A stretch of DNA of 64,000 nucleotides from Streptomyces sp. NBC_00683 (GTDB taxonomy: Bacteria > Actinomycetota > Actinomycetes > Streptomycetales > Streptomycetaceae). The stretch spans positions 5,146,001 through 5,210,000 of the forward strand of contig NZ_CP109013.1 in the NCBI RefSeq assembly GCF_036226745.1. The letters run 5' to 3'. A program made the position numbers and the translations under genes. This document shows positions 54,699 to 63,701 of the stretch, piece after piece (within the stretch, counting starts at the first letter, position 1; each line of letters opens with the position of its first letter). The notes under the pieces are model-generated. The model searched no databases. It saw nothing but the letters and a program-made list of their open reading frames with translations, and had not been told where the DNA came from.

Positions 54699-56102
54699 TT
54701 ACTGGTCGCACAGGTCATCCGCAGCATTCGACCCCGAATAGGTGGGGGCCGGGGTCGGACTCCCGTCCGTACTGCCGGGCTTTCCGTCGGTGGATTCCTT
54801 CTCGGAACTGTGAGTCGGCTGTGAATCCCCCGCATTGTTCTCGTCGGCCGGGACCACGGCGACGGGCTCGTCCTTGCGCAACTGCTCGAACAGCCGGTCG
54901 GCGTCCGGCTGGACGAGTTCGTCCCGGTTCCGGTCGGCGCGGTAGGGCTGCCGGGGCACGGTCAGGAACTGCACCTTCTCCGTGGGGACGTTCCGCATGC
55001 CGCGCACCAGGTCGTACAGGTCCCTGAGCGAGTCCAGCCCCGGGTCGGTGGTGAGCGACTTCGTCGCCGCGTCCAGCACCGGGTACAGCCTCGTCGGGTT
55101 GAGCAGGACGCCGTTGCTCTGCATCTTGTTCACGAGGGCGCCCAGGAACTTCTGCTGGCGGTCCATCCGCTCGGTGTCGCTGCCGTCCCCGATCGACTTG
55201 CGGGCCCGTACGTACCCCAGCGCCTGCTCGCCGTCGAGCTTCTGGCGTCCCGCGGGGAGCTCGAGATGGGCGTCGTCGTCCTTGACCGGCTCCTTGAGGC
55301 AGACCTCGACGCCGTCCACGGCGTCGACCATGTCCTTGAAGCCGCTGAAGTCGATGACCATGTGGTGGTCGACGCGAATGCCCGTCATGTTCTCGACGGT
55401 GCGGATCGTGCAGGCGGTGCCGCCGAGCTCGAAGGCCCAGTTGAACTGGGCGAACTGCTTCTTGGTGGCCTTGCCGCCCGCGGGGTGACAGCTCGGGATG
55501 TCGACCATCAGGTCACGCGGGATGGACACCGCGGTGGCGCTCTTACGGTCGGCCGCGAGGTGCAGGAGGATCGTGGTGTCCGAGCGCTGGCTGCCGCCGT
55601 CGTCCCTGCCGTACTTGCGGTTGTCGCCCGACCGGGTGTCCGAGCCGATGAGCAGGATGTTCTGCGCGTCCATCGCGATCGCGGTGGGGCGCTCCTTCTC
55701 GTACGCCTTGAGCTCGGCGGCGGCGCTCGTGTCGGTCGTGATGTTGCCGTCGAGCTTCTTGTACAGCCACCAGCCGACGCCGGCGGCGACCAGCACGAGG
55801 AACGAGGCGGCGAGAGCGGTCCAGCGGAGCCAGTGCCGCCGGTGCCCGGGGATGCCGCCCTTGGGCCGGTCGGCCCAGGTCCGGATCCCGTCGTCATCGC
55901 CGTCGCTCTTGACGCCCTTGTCGCTCCCGGCACTTCCGTCGTCGCCGCCGGGGGCGGGCGGGCCGTCCTGCGGGGTTGCCCCGGAATCGTCCTGCGACCC
56001 TTCCTTCGGCCCGTCCTCGGCCGAGGAGTCCGGGCGGTCCGGTTGGTCCGGGCGGTCCGGGTCGGCAGGGGGTCCGGAGCTGTCGGTCACGTCTGCGTCC
56101 AT
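54699..56102 (-). CDS. LytR-CpsA-Psr (LCP) family protein 5
   Basis: A 467-residue LCP protein with an acidic, Asp/Pro/Gly-rich cytosolic N-terminus of about 90 residues. The membrane helix follows (WTALAASFLVLVAAGVGWWLY). The LCP core has LIGSDTRSGDNRKYG, RSDTTILLHLAAD, VSIPRDLMVDIPSC, IRVDHHMVIDFSGFKDMVDAVDG and LGYVRARKSIGDGSDTERMDRQQKFL. There is no LytR_C; instead the C-terminus is a Ser/Thr/Gly-rich tail (SSEKESTDGKPGSTDGS). ATG 56102 or GTG 56090 could start it; the ribosome site AAGGA suits the second better. Confidence 0.92.
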   Translation of the reverse strand: MDADVTDSSGPPADPDRPDQPDRPDSSAEDGPKEGSQDDSGATPQDGPPAPGGDDGSAGSDKGVKSDGDDDGIRTWADRPKGGIPGHRRHWLRWTALAASFLVLVAAGVGWWLYKKLDGNITTDTSAAAELKAYEKERPTAIAMDAQNILLIGSDTRSGDNRKYGRDDGGSQRSDTTILLHLAADRKSATAVSIPRDLMVDIPSCHPAGGKATKKQFAQFNWAFELGGTACTIRTVENMTGIRVDHHMVIDFSGFKDMVDAVDGVEVCLKEPVKDDDAHLELPAGRQKLDGEQALGYVRARKSIGDGSDTERMDRQQKFLGALVNKMQSNGVLLNPTRLYPVLDAATKSLTTDPGLDSLRDLYDLVRGMRNVPTEKVQFLTVPRQPYRADRNRDELVQPDADRLFEQLRKDEPVAVVPADENNAGDSQPTHSSEKESTDGKPGSTDGSPTPAPTYSGSNAADDLCDQ

Positions 56103-56242
56103 CCTTCACGTTCGGCGGCGCGATGAGCCGCCGGTCGCAGGAGTAGACGGCTGAACCTCACGCTTGGTTGTGCATTCAGACGGAGTGGTCTGTACCGCCC
56201 GATCATGTACCGCAGCCGGTGCTCAGTCCCGGGGGCTCGGCC

Positions 56243-56272
56243 CGCCGTGGGCCGGACGGGTGGCCCACGGCG
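56243..56272 (-). terminator. Terminator of the TIGR03089 gene
   Basis: CGCCGTGGGCC (56243-56253) and GGCCCACGGCG (56262-56272) form a perfect 11-bp stem just past the stop at 56279 on the minus strand. Confidence 0.8.
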
Positions 56273-56278
56273 CGCTTG

Positions 56279-57031
56279 TCATACCGCGGTGCCGCTGACC
56301 CGCTCGCTCTCCACGCGCTTGGCCAGGCCGTCCTCGTCGAGCAGGCCGAGGTGGCGGCACAGGACCACGGAGCCCCCGGCGGCCAGCGGGGCGAAGAGAC
56401 CGGCGGAGAGCCCTCCCCAGGTGTCGTACGAACGTCCCGTCAGCAGGCGCGACCCCGGCGTGAGGCCCAGTTCCGCCGCGTCCTCGCGGGCCCGTGCGAC
56501 GAGCCGGTCCGCCGTCAGTTCGACGCCGTCCACGGCCAGGGCGGGTGCGGCGGGGTCCACCGGTGCGTACGGGGCGAAGCGGTCGCCCTGACCCGGCACC
56601 TCCACCGCGTAGTCCGCGAAGCCCTCGGGCGGCTGCGGGAAACGGCCGCCGAGGGGGCGCAGCGCCAGCGCGACCCGCTCGCCGCGGCAGGCGCGGGCAC
56701 GGTCCAGCGTGTCCGGTCCGCTGACGACGAGATCGGCGGCGGCGGGGTCGCCCTGGACGTCGGCGACGACGCCCACCGACGAGCACGCGAGCAGCCAGAC
56801 CGCGGACTGCCAGTGGGCGGGGAGCAGCAGCGCCAGCCGGTCGCCCGGTTCGGCGGCCAGGTCTCCCTGCAGCAGATTGGCGGTCTTGGCCACCCAATTG
56901 GCGAAGGTGGCCACCGACAGTTCGACGCGCTCTCCGGTTGCGTCGTCGTAGAAGGTGACCAGGGGGCGGGCCGGGTCCGCGGCGAGCGCGGATCGCAGCA
57001 GGTCGGCGGGGGTGCGATCACTGGCGTTCAT
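56279..57031 (-). CDS. TIGR03089 family protein (N-terminal adenylate-forming-enzyme half)
   Basis: A 250-residue protein resembling the first third of AMP-dependent acyl-CoA synthetases (LVTFYDDATGERVELSVATFANWVAKTANLLQ, GDRLALLLPAHWQSAVWLLACSSVGVVADV). It lacks the P-loop TSGTTG, the adenylate-binding motifs and the C-terminal domain, so ligase activity is unlikely. This matches the TIGR03089 family, which is short by nature and not a truncation. Its role is unknown. It lies between LCP gene 5 and the divergent amidase gene. Confidence 0.88.
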   Translation of the reverse strand: MNASDRTPADLLRSALAADPARPLVTFYDDATGERVELSVATFANWVAKTANLLQGDLAAEPGDRLALLLPAHWQSAVWLLACSSVGVVADVQGDPAAADLVVSGPDTLDRARACRGERVALALRPLGGRFPQPPEGFADYAVEVPGQGDRFAPYAPVDPAAPALAVDGVELTADRLVARAREDAAELGLTPGSRLLTGRSYDTWGGLSAGLFAPLAAGGSVVLCRHLGLLDEDGLAKRVESERVSGTAV

Positions 57032-57170
57032 CCGCGCAAGGGTACGCGGCCGGTACGGACGGGGCGGGGCGCGACGGGTGCCGCTTACACCGGATCGGCA
57101 GACGGGCCGTCAAGTGGGGGCGACCACACTCCAGTAGCCGGAGATGTCGGTTCTGTCCAGGATTCCCTGT

Positions 57171-58574
57171 ATGCATGCACTTCTTGCAACCTCCATCGGC
57201 GTCACCTGCGCGGCGGCACTCACCCTGCCGCTCGCCGCGCCCGCGCCCGCCGCACCCGCTTCCGCCCCGGTCGCCCAGGCGGCTGCGGCAACCGCTGCCG
57301 AACCGTCGGGTTCGACGCAGTCCCTGCCCCTGCGACCGCTCACCGGCGCGACCTCACGGGCCACCGGTGAACCCACCGACTCCAGATCACTGTCCCCCGA
57401 CTCGGCCCAGGGCCTGGGCAGGCACAACGCCCACCGCTTCTCCCTCGTCGGCGTGGTCTGGGACGACGCCGACGCCGAACTCCACGGAACCGTCCAGGTC
57501 CGCACCCGCTCGACCGGCACCTCGCGCTGGTCCGGCTGGCAGGACCTCGAGACACACAACGCCGACCACGGGGCCGACACCGGGAGCGCCGAGCGCGAAT
57601 CCGCCACGGTCCGCGGTTCCACCGCCCCGCTCTGGGTCGGCGACTCCGACGGCGTCGAGGTACGCGTACGGGCCGAGGCCGCGCAGGACCGGGCCGGTAT
57701 GTCGGCACCGCTCCCCGAGGGTCTGCGGGTGGAACTCGTCGACCCGGGCGACGACCCGCAGGAGCCCACCGCGGGCACCCCGGGCACCGGCACCGCCACG
57801 CCCGTCACGTCCCCCCAGCCCGGTGCGCTCCCCGGCGCCCTCACCGTGGCGGCGGCCGAGAGCTCCGCCGTGAACGCCGACCTCGCCCCGCTCGGCGCCA
57901 CCGAGATCCCCGCCCTCAGCAAGGCCGAGTCCGAGGAACAGGCCGTCGTGGCAGCGGGCGCCAAGCCGTTCGTGGGACCACGCCCGCGCATCGTCACGCG
58001 CAAGGGCTGGGGCGCCGACGAGAGCCTGCGGGAGCGCAGCTTCGCGTACACCACGACCGTCAAGGCCGCCTTCATCCACCACAGCGCCACGGGCAACAAC
58101 TACACCTGTGCCCAGGCGCCCTCGGTCCTGCGCAGTATCTACCGCTACCACGTCAAGAGCAGTGGCTGGCGCGACTTCGGCTACAACTTCGCCGTCGACA
58201 AGTGCGGAAACATCTACGAAGGACGCGCGGGAGGCGTGACGAAGGCCGTCCTCGGGGCACACACCCTCGGTTTCAACTCCAACAGCATGGGCATCGCGGT
58301 ACTCGGAACGTACAGCTCGAAGAATCCGCCGGCCGCCTCCGTGACCGCGATCGCCAAGCTCACCGCCTGGAAGCTCGGTCTGTTCGGCCGTAACCCCAAG
58401 GCCAAGGTCACTCTCGTCTCGGGCGGCAGCGGCAAGTACAAGAAGGGTGCGAAGGCCAAGCTCAACGTCATCTCCGGTCACCGCGACGGTTTCGCAACCG
58501 AATGCCCCGGGAGCCGTCTCTACAAGAAGCTCGGCACGGCCCGGACCAGTTCGGCCAACCTGCAGGGCCGCTGA
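57171..58574 (+). CDS. Secreted peptidoglycan-recognition/N-acetylmuramoyl-L-alanine amidase
   Basis: A 467-residue secreted protein. The first 30 residues form a signal-like segment (ATSIGVTCAAALTLPLAAPAPA). Residues 70-280 form a beta-rich region with a long Pro/Gly/Thr-rich linker. The C-terminal PGRP/amidase_2 domain starts at RIVTRKGWGADESL and holds zinc ligands in AAFIHHSAT and ISGHRDGFATECPG. It should cleave between MurNAc and L-Ala in peptidoglycan. ATG 57171 has AGGA at 9 bases; ATG 57144 would add nine residues, but its GGAG touches the start codon. Confidence 0.9.
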   Translation: MHALLATSIGVTCAAALTLPLAAPAPAAPASAPVAQAAAATAAEPSGSTQSLPLRPLTGATSRATGEPTDSRSLSPDSAQGLGRHNAHRFSLVGVVWDDADAELHGTVQVRTRSTGTSRWSGWQDLETHNADHGADTGSAERESATVRGSTAPLWVGDSDGVEVRVRAEAAQDRAGMSAPLPEGLRVELVDPGDDPQEPTAGTPGTGTATPVTSPQPGALPGALTVAAAESSAVNADLAPLGATEIPALSKAESEEQAVVAAGAKPFVGPRPRIVTRKGWGADESLRERSFAYTTTVKAAFIHHSATGNNYTCAQAPSVLRSIYRYHVKSSGWRDFGYNFAVDKCGNIYEGRAGGVTKAVLGAHTLGFNSNSMGIAVLGTYSSKNPPAASVTAIAKLTAWKLGLFGRNPKAKVTLVSGGSGKYKKGAKAKLNVISGHRDGFATECPGSRLYKKLGTARTSSANLQGR

Positions 58575-58653
58575 CCGGGAGAGCTCCGAACGGTCTGCAT
58601 ACACTGGCCAGCCGATACGAGGCCCGGCCCCAGCAGGAAGCAGAGACGGTGCT

Positions 58654-59745
58654 GTGACAGAGGCAAGAGAAGCGATCCTCCTGGTAGGAGGCAAGGGCAC
58701 CCGGCTGCGTCCGCTGACGGTGCACACCCCGAAGCCGATGGTTCCGGCGGCGGGCGTCCCGTTCCTCACGCACCAGCTGGCGCGTGCACGGGCAGCCGGG
58801 GTCGAGCACATCGTGCTCGCGACGTCCTACCTGGCGGAGGTGTTCGAACCGTACTTCGGTGACGGTTCGTCGCTCGGCCTCTCCATCGAGTACGTCACCG
58901 AGCACGAACCGCTCGGTACGGGCGGAGCCATCCGCAACGTGGCGTCGCGGCTGGCCTCCGGCCCGGACGAGCCCGTCCTCATCTTCAACGGGGACATCCT
59001 CACCGGTCTCGACATCCGGGCCCTGGTCACGTCGCACGCCACGTCGGGAGCGGACGTCTCCCTGCACCTCACGAGGGTGGAGGACCCGCGCGCCTTCGGC
59101 CTCGTACCGACGGACGCCACGGGCAGGGTGACGGCCTTCCTGGAGAAGCCGCAGACGCCCGAGGAGATAGTCACCGACCAGATCAACGCGGGGGCGTACA
59201 TCTTCCGCAGGTCGGTCATCGACACCATCCCGGCCGGCCGGCCGGTCTCCGTGGAACGCGAGACCTTCCCCGGACTCCTCGCCTCCGGAGCCCATCTCCA
59301 GGGCATGGTCGACTCCACCTACTGGCTGGACCTCGGCACCCCGCAGGCGTTCGTACGCGGCTCCGCCGACCTGGTCCTGGGCCGCGCCCCGTCCCCGGCG
59401 GTGCCCGGCCGCTGCGGCGACCGCCTGGTGCTGCCCACGGCATCCGTGGCCGCAGACGCCAAACTCACCGGCGGCACGGTCATCGGCGAAGGCGCGCTGA
59501 TCGGCGCGGGCGCGAGGATCACGGGCTCCACCGTCCTGGCGGGCGCGGTCGTCGAACCGGGGGCCGTGATCACCGACTCGCTGGTCGGGGCAGGCGCCAG
59601 GATCGGCAGCCGTACGGTGCTCGCCGGCGCGGTGATCGGGGACGGCGCACAGGTCGGCGCCGACAACGAACTGCGCGACGGGGTCCGCGTCTGGTGCGGT
59701 GCCGTCCTTCCGGACGCCTCGGTGCGTTTCTCGTCCGACGAGTAG
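58654..59745 (+). CDS. NDP-sugar pyrophosphorylase (mannose-1-phosphate guanylyltransferase-like)
   Basis: A 363-residue nucleotidyltransferase making an NDP-sugar from NTP and a sugar 1-phosphate. ILLVGGKGTRLRPLTVHTPKPMVP is the nucleotide-binding start, EPLGTGGAIRNVA and FNGDILTGLD follow, and STYWLDLGTP ends the catalytic domain. The last 100 residues form a left-handed beta-helix of hexapeptide repeats (TGGTVIGEGALIGAGARITGSTVLAGAVVEPGA in parts). GDP-mannose is the most likely product in Streptomyces. GTG 58654. It follows the amidase by 79 bases. Confidence 0.92.
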   Translation: MTEAREAILLVGGKGTRLRPLTVHTPKPMVPAAGVPFLTHQLARARAAGVEHIVLATSYLAEVFEPYFGDGSSLGLSIEYVTEHEPLGTGGAIRNVASRLASGPDEPVLIFNGDILTGLDIRALVTSHATSGADVSLHLTRVEDPRAFGLVPTDATGRVTAFLEKPQTPEEIVTDQINAGAYIFRRSVIDTIPAGRPVSVERETFPGLLASGAHLQGMVDSTYWLDLGTPQAFVRGSADLVLGRAPSPAVPGRCGDRLVLPTASVAADAKLTGGTVIGEGALIGAGARITGSTVLAGAVVEPGAVITDSLVGAGARIGSRTVLAGAVIGDGAQVGADNELRDGVRVWCGAVLPDASVRFSSDE

Positions 59746-59800
59746 GTTCCGTGCCGTCGGCCGTACCCTCGAAGGCAACCAACGACCGAGGACCTCATCC

Positions 59801-60799
59801 GTGGCAGGACGCTTCGTACCCCGCACCACCGCCGTGCCCCACCAGCTGCCGGCGGCGTCGGGCACGTCCGCCCCGCCCCGGGACCGGACCTGGACCCCGC
59901 AGGGTCCGCTGGATCTGCGGCTGGTCCTGAGCCCCCTGCGGCGGGGCCCCGTGGACCCCACGTACCGCTCCCTGTCCGACGGGTCGTTCTGGCGGGCCAC
60001 CCGCACACCGGCCGGTCCCGGCACCCTCCGTGTCACGGCCGGCCGGGACGGCCGGATCGAGGCGGCGGCCTGGGGTCCTGGTGCGCAGTGGCTCCTGGAC
60101 CGGCTGCCGGCGCTGCTCGGCGAGGGCGACGACCCGGATGCCTTCCGCCCGCGCCACCGGCTGGTCGCCGCGACCCACCGCAGCCGGCCCGGTCTGCGCC
60201 TGCTGCGCACCGGTCTGGTGATGGAGTCCCTGATTCCGTCGATCCTCGAACAGAAGGTCACCACCGACGAGGCCTACCGCGCCTGGCGCCTGCTGGTCCG
60301 CCGGTACGGCACCCCGGCGCCCGGCCCCCAGGACGGGCTGTTCGGCGCCCATGGCCTGTACGTCATGCCCGACGCCAGGACCTGGTCCCTGATCCCGTCC
60401 TGGGAATGGCATCGCGCGGGCGTCGACGCCAAGCGCTCCTCGACGATCCTGCGTGCCGTCCGGGTGGCCCGCCGGATGGAGGAAGCGGCCGCCATGGAAC
60501 TCCCCGAGGCCATGGCCCGTCTGGAGCTGATCCCGGGCATCGGCCCCTGGACCGCGGCGGAGACCCTGCAGCGCTCGAACGGCGCCGCCGACGCGGTCAC
60601 GGTCGGCGACCTCCACCTCCCGGGCATCGTCGGCCATGCCCTGGCGGGCAACAGGAACGCCGACGACGAGGAGATGCTGGCCCTCCTGGCCCCGTACGAG
60701 GGCCAGCGGCACCGGGCGACGCGCCTGATCATGCTGTCGGGCCGCACCCCGGCCCGCCGGGCCCCGCGCATGACACCGGGCGACATCGCCCGTCTCTGA
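59801..60799 (+). CDS. DNA-3-methyladenine glycosylase II-like (AlkA/HhH-GPD)
   Basis: A 332-residue base-excision repair glycosylase. The N-terminal 115 residues resemble the AlkA N domain (LDLRLVLSPLRRGPVDPTYRSLSDGSFWRATRTPAG). The HhH-GPD core includes SLIPSILEQKVTTDEAYRAWRLLVRRYG, the hairpin LELIPGIGPWTAAETLQRS and the catalytic Asp region DAVTVGDLHLPGIVGHAL. It removes alkylated purines from DNA. GTG 59801 has GAGGA at 8-base spacing. It is monocistronic and ends at a shared terminator with fbiB. Confidence 0.92.
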   Translation: MAGRFVPRTTAVPHQLPAASGTSAPPRDRTWTPQGPLDLRLVLSPLRRGPVDPTYRSLSDGSFWRATRTPAGPGTLRVTAGRDGRIEAAAWGPGAQWLLDRLPALLGEGDDPDAFRPRHRLVAATHRSRPGLRLLRTGLVMESLIPSILEQKVTTDEAYRAWRLLVRRYGTPAPGPQDGLFGAHGLYVMPDARTWSLIPSWEWHRAGVDAKRSSTILRAVRVARRMEEAAAMELPEAMARLELIPGIGPWTAAETLQRSNGAADAVTVGDLHLPGIVGHALAGNRNADDEEMLALLAPYEGQRHRATRLIMLSGRTPARRAPRMTPGDIARL

Positions 60800-60804
60800 G
60801 GGCC

Positions 60805-60826
60805 CGGGCGGGGAGACCCCCGCCCG
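60805..60826. terminator. Terminator between the AlkA-like gene and fbiB
   Basis: CGGGCGGGG (60805-60813), loop AGAC, CCCCGCCCG (60818-60826). It lies in the 29-base gap between the convergent genes. Confidence 0.75.
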
Positions 60827-60828
60827 CC

Positions 60829-62148
60829 TCACCTCACCGCGAGGAACTCCTCCACCTCGCGCGGGCCCCGCTCGCGCGGCGCTCCCGCCGCGTGCCCCAC
60901 GGCCACCGCGCCCAGCGGATCCCATGAGTCCGGAAGATCGAGCACCTCGCGCACCACGTCCCGGCAGAACATCGTCGAGGACACCCATGCCGAGCCGAGC
61001 CGCTCCCCGGCCAGCGCCACCAGGAAGTTCTGGACGCCCGCGCCGGCCGCGACGACGAACATCTCGCGCTCCGCGGCGTCCCTGCGCTCGTCCCCGTACG
61101 TGTGCGAGCCGTCCATCACCAGGCACGGCACCGCCAGATACGGCGCGTTGCGCAGGACGTCACCCCGCCGCACCCGCTTGGCGATGGACTCCTCGCTCCG
61201 GCCGTCCCGGCGCAGGTCCGCGATCCACGCGTCCCGCATCGCGTCGAGCAGCCGGGTCCGTGAGTCGGCCGACTCCAGCAGGACGAACCGCCACGGCGTC
61301 GTGTGGTGCGGGGCCGGAGCCGTCACCGCCGCCGCCACCGCACGCCGTACGGCCCCCGGGTCCACCGGTTCGTCCGTGAACTCGCGCACCGTGCGCCGCA
61401 GATACAGCGCCTCCCGTACCGCCTCGGACGTTCCCAGCCGGAACATGTCGTCGGCCGCGACCCGCACCATGTCCCGGGCGCCGCCCCCGGTGTCCGCCGT
61501 GGACGTCACATGGGCCAGCCCCCGCACCACGGCGACCGGCAGCCCCGACGCCTTGCCCTTCACCAGGTCACCGGCCGAGGCAAGCTCGTCGGCCGTGGCG
61601 ACCACGGTCGCGCTCAGCGGATTGCCGTACGCGTCCGTGCCGCCCCGGAGGTCGTCCAGCACCCTGACTCCGGCCGCCCCGATCGCGACATCGGTCAGGC
61701 CGTTGCGCCAGGGGCGCCCGAAGGTGTCCGTGACGACGACCCCGACCTCGACCCCGAGCGTGTCGCGCAGCCCGTCCCGGATGGCCCGTGCGGAGGCGTC
61801 CGGGTCCTCGGGGAGCAGCAGTACGGTGCCGGCGGGGGTGTTGGAGGCGTCGACCCCGGCCGCGGCCATGACGAGGCCCTGCCGGTTCTCCACGATCCGC
61901 AGTGTTCCGCGCCGGGCGACCACGCGGACGGTCTCGGCGTCGATCGCCGCCTCACGGTCGGCCGCCTCGACGATCCGGCCCTCCGCCTTGGAGACGATCT
62001 TCGAGGTGACGAGCAGGACGTCGCCGTCCACGAGCCCCGGGTCCGTGGTGGCGATCAGCTTGGCGATGTCGTCACCCGCCCGCACCTCTGGCATCCCGGG
62101 CAGCGCCCACACCCGGTACGAGGGTGCCTCGGCAGGTCCGCGGCTCAC
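60829..62148 (-). CDS. fbiB: Bifunctional F420 biosynthesis protein FbiB
   Basis: A 439-residue fusion. Residues 1-245 are the CofE-type F420-0:gamma-glutamyl ligase ([40 protein letters not shown]). Residues 250-439 are a nitroreductase-fold FMN domain ([47 protein letters not shown]) that reduces dehydro-F420-0 in actinobacteria. It adds the glutamate tail to coenzyme F420. Its ATG overlaps the stop of fbiA (ATGA), so the two are translationally coupled. Confidence 0.96.
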   Translation of the reverse strand: MSRGPAEAPSYRVWALPGMPEVRAGDDIAKLIATTDPGLVDGDVLLVTSKIVSKAEGRIVEAADREAAIDAETVRVVARRGTLRIVENRQGLVMAAAGVDASNTPAGTVLLLPEDPDASARAIRDGLRDTLGVEVGVVVTDTFGRPWRNGLTDVAIGAAGVRVLDDLRGGTDAYGNPLSATVVATADELASAGDLVKGKASGLPVAVVRGLAHVTSTADTGGGARDMVRVAADDMFRLGTSEAVREALYLRRTVREFTDEPVDPGAVRRAVAAAVTAPAPHHTTPWRFVLLESADSRTRLLDAMRDAWIADLRRDGRSEESIAKRVRRGDVLRNAPYLAVPCLVMDGSHTYGDERRDAAEREMFVVAAGAGVQNFLVALAGERLGSAWVSSTMFCRDVVREVLDLPDSWDPLGAVAVGHAAGAPRERGPREVEEFLAVR

Positions 62149-63101
62149 GCCCGTACCTCCTCGGCGAGTGTCAGCGCCTGCCGCGCCATCTCGGCGGTCG
62201 CGTCGACGTCCGTCATCATCAGCGGCACGGCGCGGCAGCGGATCCCGGCAGCCTCGACCTCGGCCACGGACCCGGCGTCCACGGTGTCGACGAGCCAGCC
62301 GTCGAGCAGTCCCGAGCCGTAGTGCTGGGCGACGGCCGCGGCCGTCGCTTCGACGCCGACCGCGGCCAGCACCTTGTCGGCCATGCCGCGCACGGGTGCG
62401 TCACCGACGATGGGGGAGAGTCCGACGACCGGCACCCCGGCCTCGGCGATCGCCTCCCGGATACCGGGCACGGCCAGGATGGTCCCCACCGAGACGACGG
62501 GATTGGACGGCGGGAAGACGATGACGTCGGCCTCGGCGATGGCTTCGAGCACTCCCGGCGCGGGCTTCGCCTGCTCGGCGCCGACCGGCACGATCGCCTG
62601 CGCCGTGACGGAGGCGCGCAGCTTCACCCAGTACTCCTGGAAGTGGATGGCCCTGCTCTCGCCGTCGACGTCGACGGCCACGTGCGTCTCGACGCGGTCG
62701 TCGGACATCGGGATCAGCCGGACCCCCGGCTTCCAGCGCGCACAGAGCGCCTCGGTGACCGCGCTCAGCGGATAGCCCGCGCCGAGCATCTGGGTACGGA
62801 CGATGTGGGTCGCGAAGTCACGGTCGCCGAGCCCGAACCACTCGGGTCCCACGCCGTACGCCGCGAGTTCTTCCTTGACCTGGAAACTCTCGTCCGTACG
62901 CCCCCAGCCCTGCTCCTCGTTGATGCCACCGCCGAGGGTGTACATCACGGTGTCCAGGTCGGGGCAGACCTTCAGCCCGAACAGATGGATGTCGTCGCCG
63001 GTGTTGCCGATCACCGTGATGTCCGCGTCAGGGGCGGCCTGTTTGAGGCCACGCAGGAAACGAGCACCACCGATACCGCCGGCCAGAACCACAATGCGCA
63101 T
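62145..63101 (-). CDS. fbiA: 2-Phospho-L-lactate (phosphoenolpyruvyl) transferase FbiA/CofD
   Basis: A 318-residue transferase joining the deazaflavin Fo to the phospho-C3 unit, yielding F420-0 or dehydro-F420-0. The N-terminus [24 protein letters not shown] is the family hallmark; [31 protein letters not shown] is the metal/Fo site, and [22 protein letters not shown] is also conserved. It heads the fbiA-fbiB operon. Length is normal. Confidence 0.96.
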   Translation of the reverse strand: MRIVVLAGGIGGARFLRGLKQAAPDADITVIGNTGDDIHLFGLKVCPDLDTVMYTLGGGINEEQGWGRTDESFQVKEELAAYGVGPEWFGLGDRDFATHIVRTQMLGAGYPLSAVTEALCARWKPGVRLIPMSDDRVETHVAVDVDGESRAIHFQEYWVKLRASVTAQAIVPVGAEQAKPAPGVLEAIAEADVIVFPPSNPVVSVGTILAVPGIREAIAEAGVPVVGLSPIVGDAPVRGMADKVLAAVGVEATAAAVAQHYGSGLLDGWLVDTVDAGSVAEVEAAGIRCRAVPLMMTDVDATAEMARQALTLAEEVRA

Positions 63102-63158
63102 GAGGACCAGTCTGTCAGGCGGGGCCCGGTCCTCGTGGGGGTGGTGGGGACTGCGGCG

Positions 63159-63701
63159 TCAGGCGGGTACGGCGTCCAGGGCCGCCGGGGCGCACTGCGC
63201 GGTGTGCATCGGCATGTCGGTCAGACCCGGGTAGTAGATGTGCAGGCTGACGGCCGGTTCGAGCGAGTCGTTGACGACCTCGTGGACGTAGCCGGGCGCG
63301 AACACGCGCTGTGAGCCTGCGCCGAGCGTCCGTGTCCCGCGCTCCGTGCGCTCGGTCAGTTCGCCTTCCAGGACGGTGAGTACACCCGAGGACAGGCCGT
63401 GGTCGTGGAGCCCGCTGCCCTGGCCGGGAACCCAGCTGAGCAGCCACACCTCGTAGCCGAGCGGGGTATCCCCGGCCGGGGAGGAACCGGGGGCCGCGGG
63501 AACGCTCTGCAGCCGGTGGTACCAGCGGGTGGTGGTGTCGTACCGGACGAGGTGTGCCCACCGGGACCGGTCCGCGGCGATGGAGCGGGCCATGCCGACG
63601 AACTCGGCCACGGTGGAGGGATGGGTGCGGGCCGGCCGGAGGAGGTGCTGAACCTCGAGGATGTCGCCGGCGATCGAGAGGTCGCTGTCGCTGCTGTTCA
63701 T
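63159..63701 (-). CDS. Cysteine dioxygenase family protein
   Basis: A 180-residue cupin resembling bacterial cysteine dioxygenase, which oxidises cysteine to cysteine sulfinate with iron and O2. Iron ligands are two histidines in GLHDHGLSSGVLTVLEGEL and a third in FAPGYVHEVVNDS. LLSWVPGQGSG precedes the first motif. Some relatives act on 3-mercaptopropionate instead. ATG 63701 is the likely start. It is 57 bases upstream of fbiA on the same strand, so weak cotranscription is possible. Confidence 0.92.
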   Translation of the reverse strand: MNSSDSDLSIAGDILEVQHLLRPARTHPSTVAEFVGMARSIAADRSRWAHLVRYDTTTRWYHRLQSVPAAPGSSPAGDTPLGYEVWLLSWVPGQGSGLHDHGLSSGVLTVLEGELTERTERGTRTLGAGSQRVFAPGYVHEVVNDSLEPAVSLHIYYPGLTDMPMHTAQCAPAALDAVPA

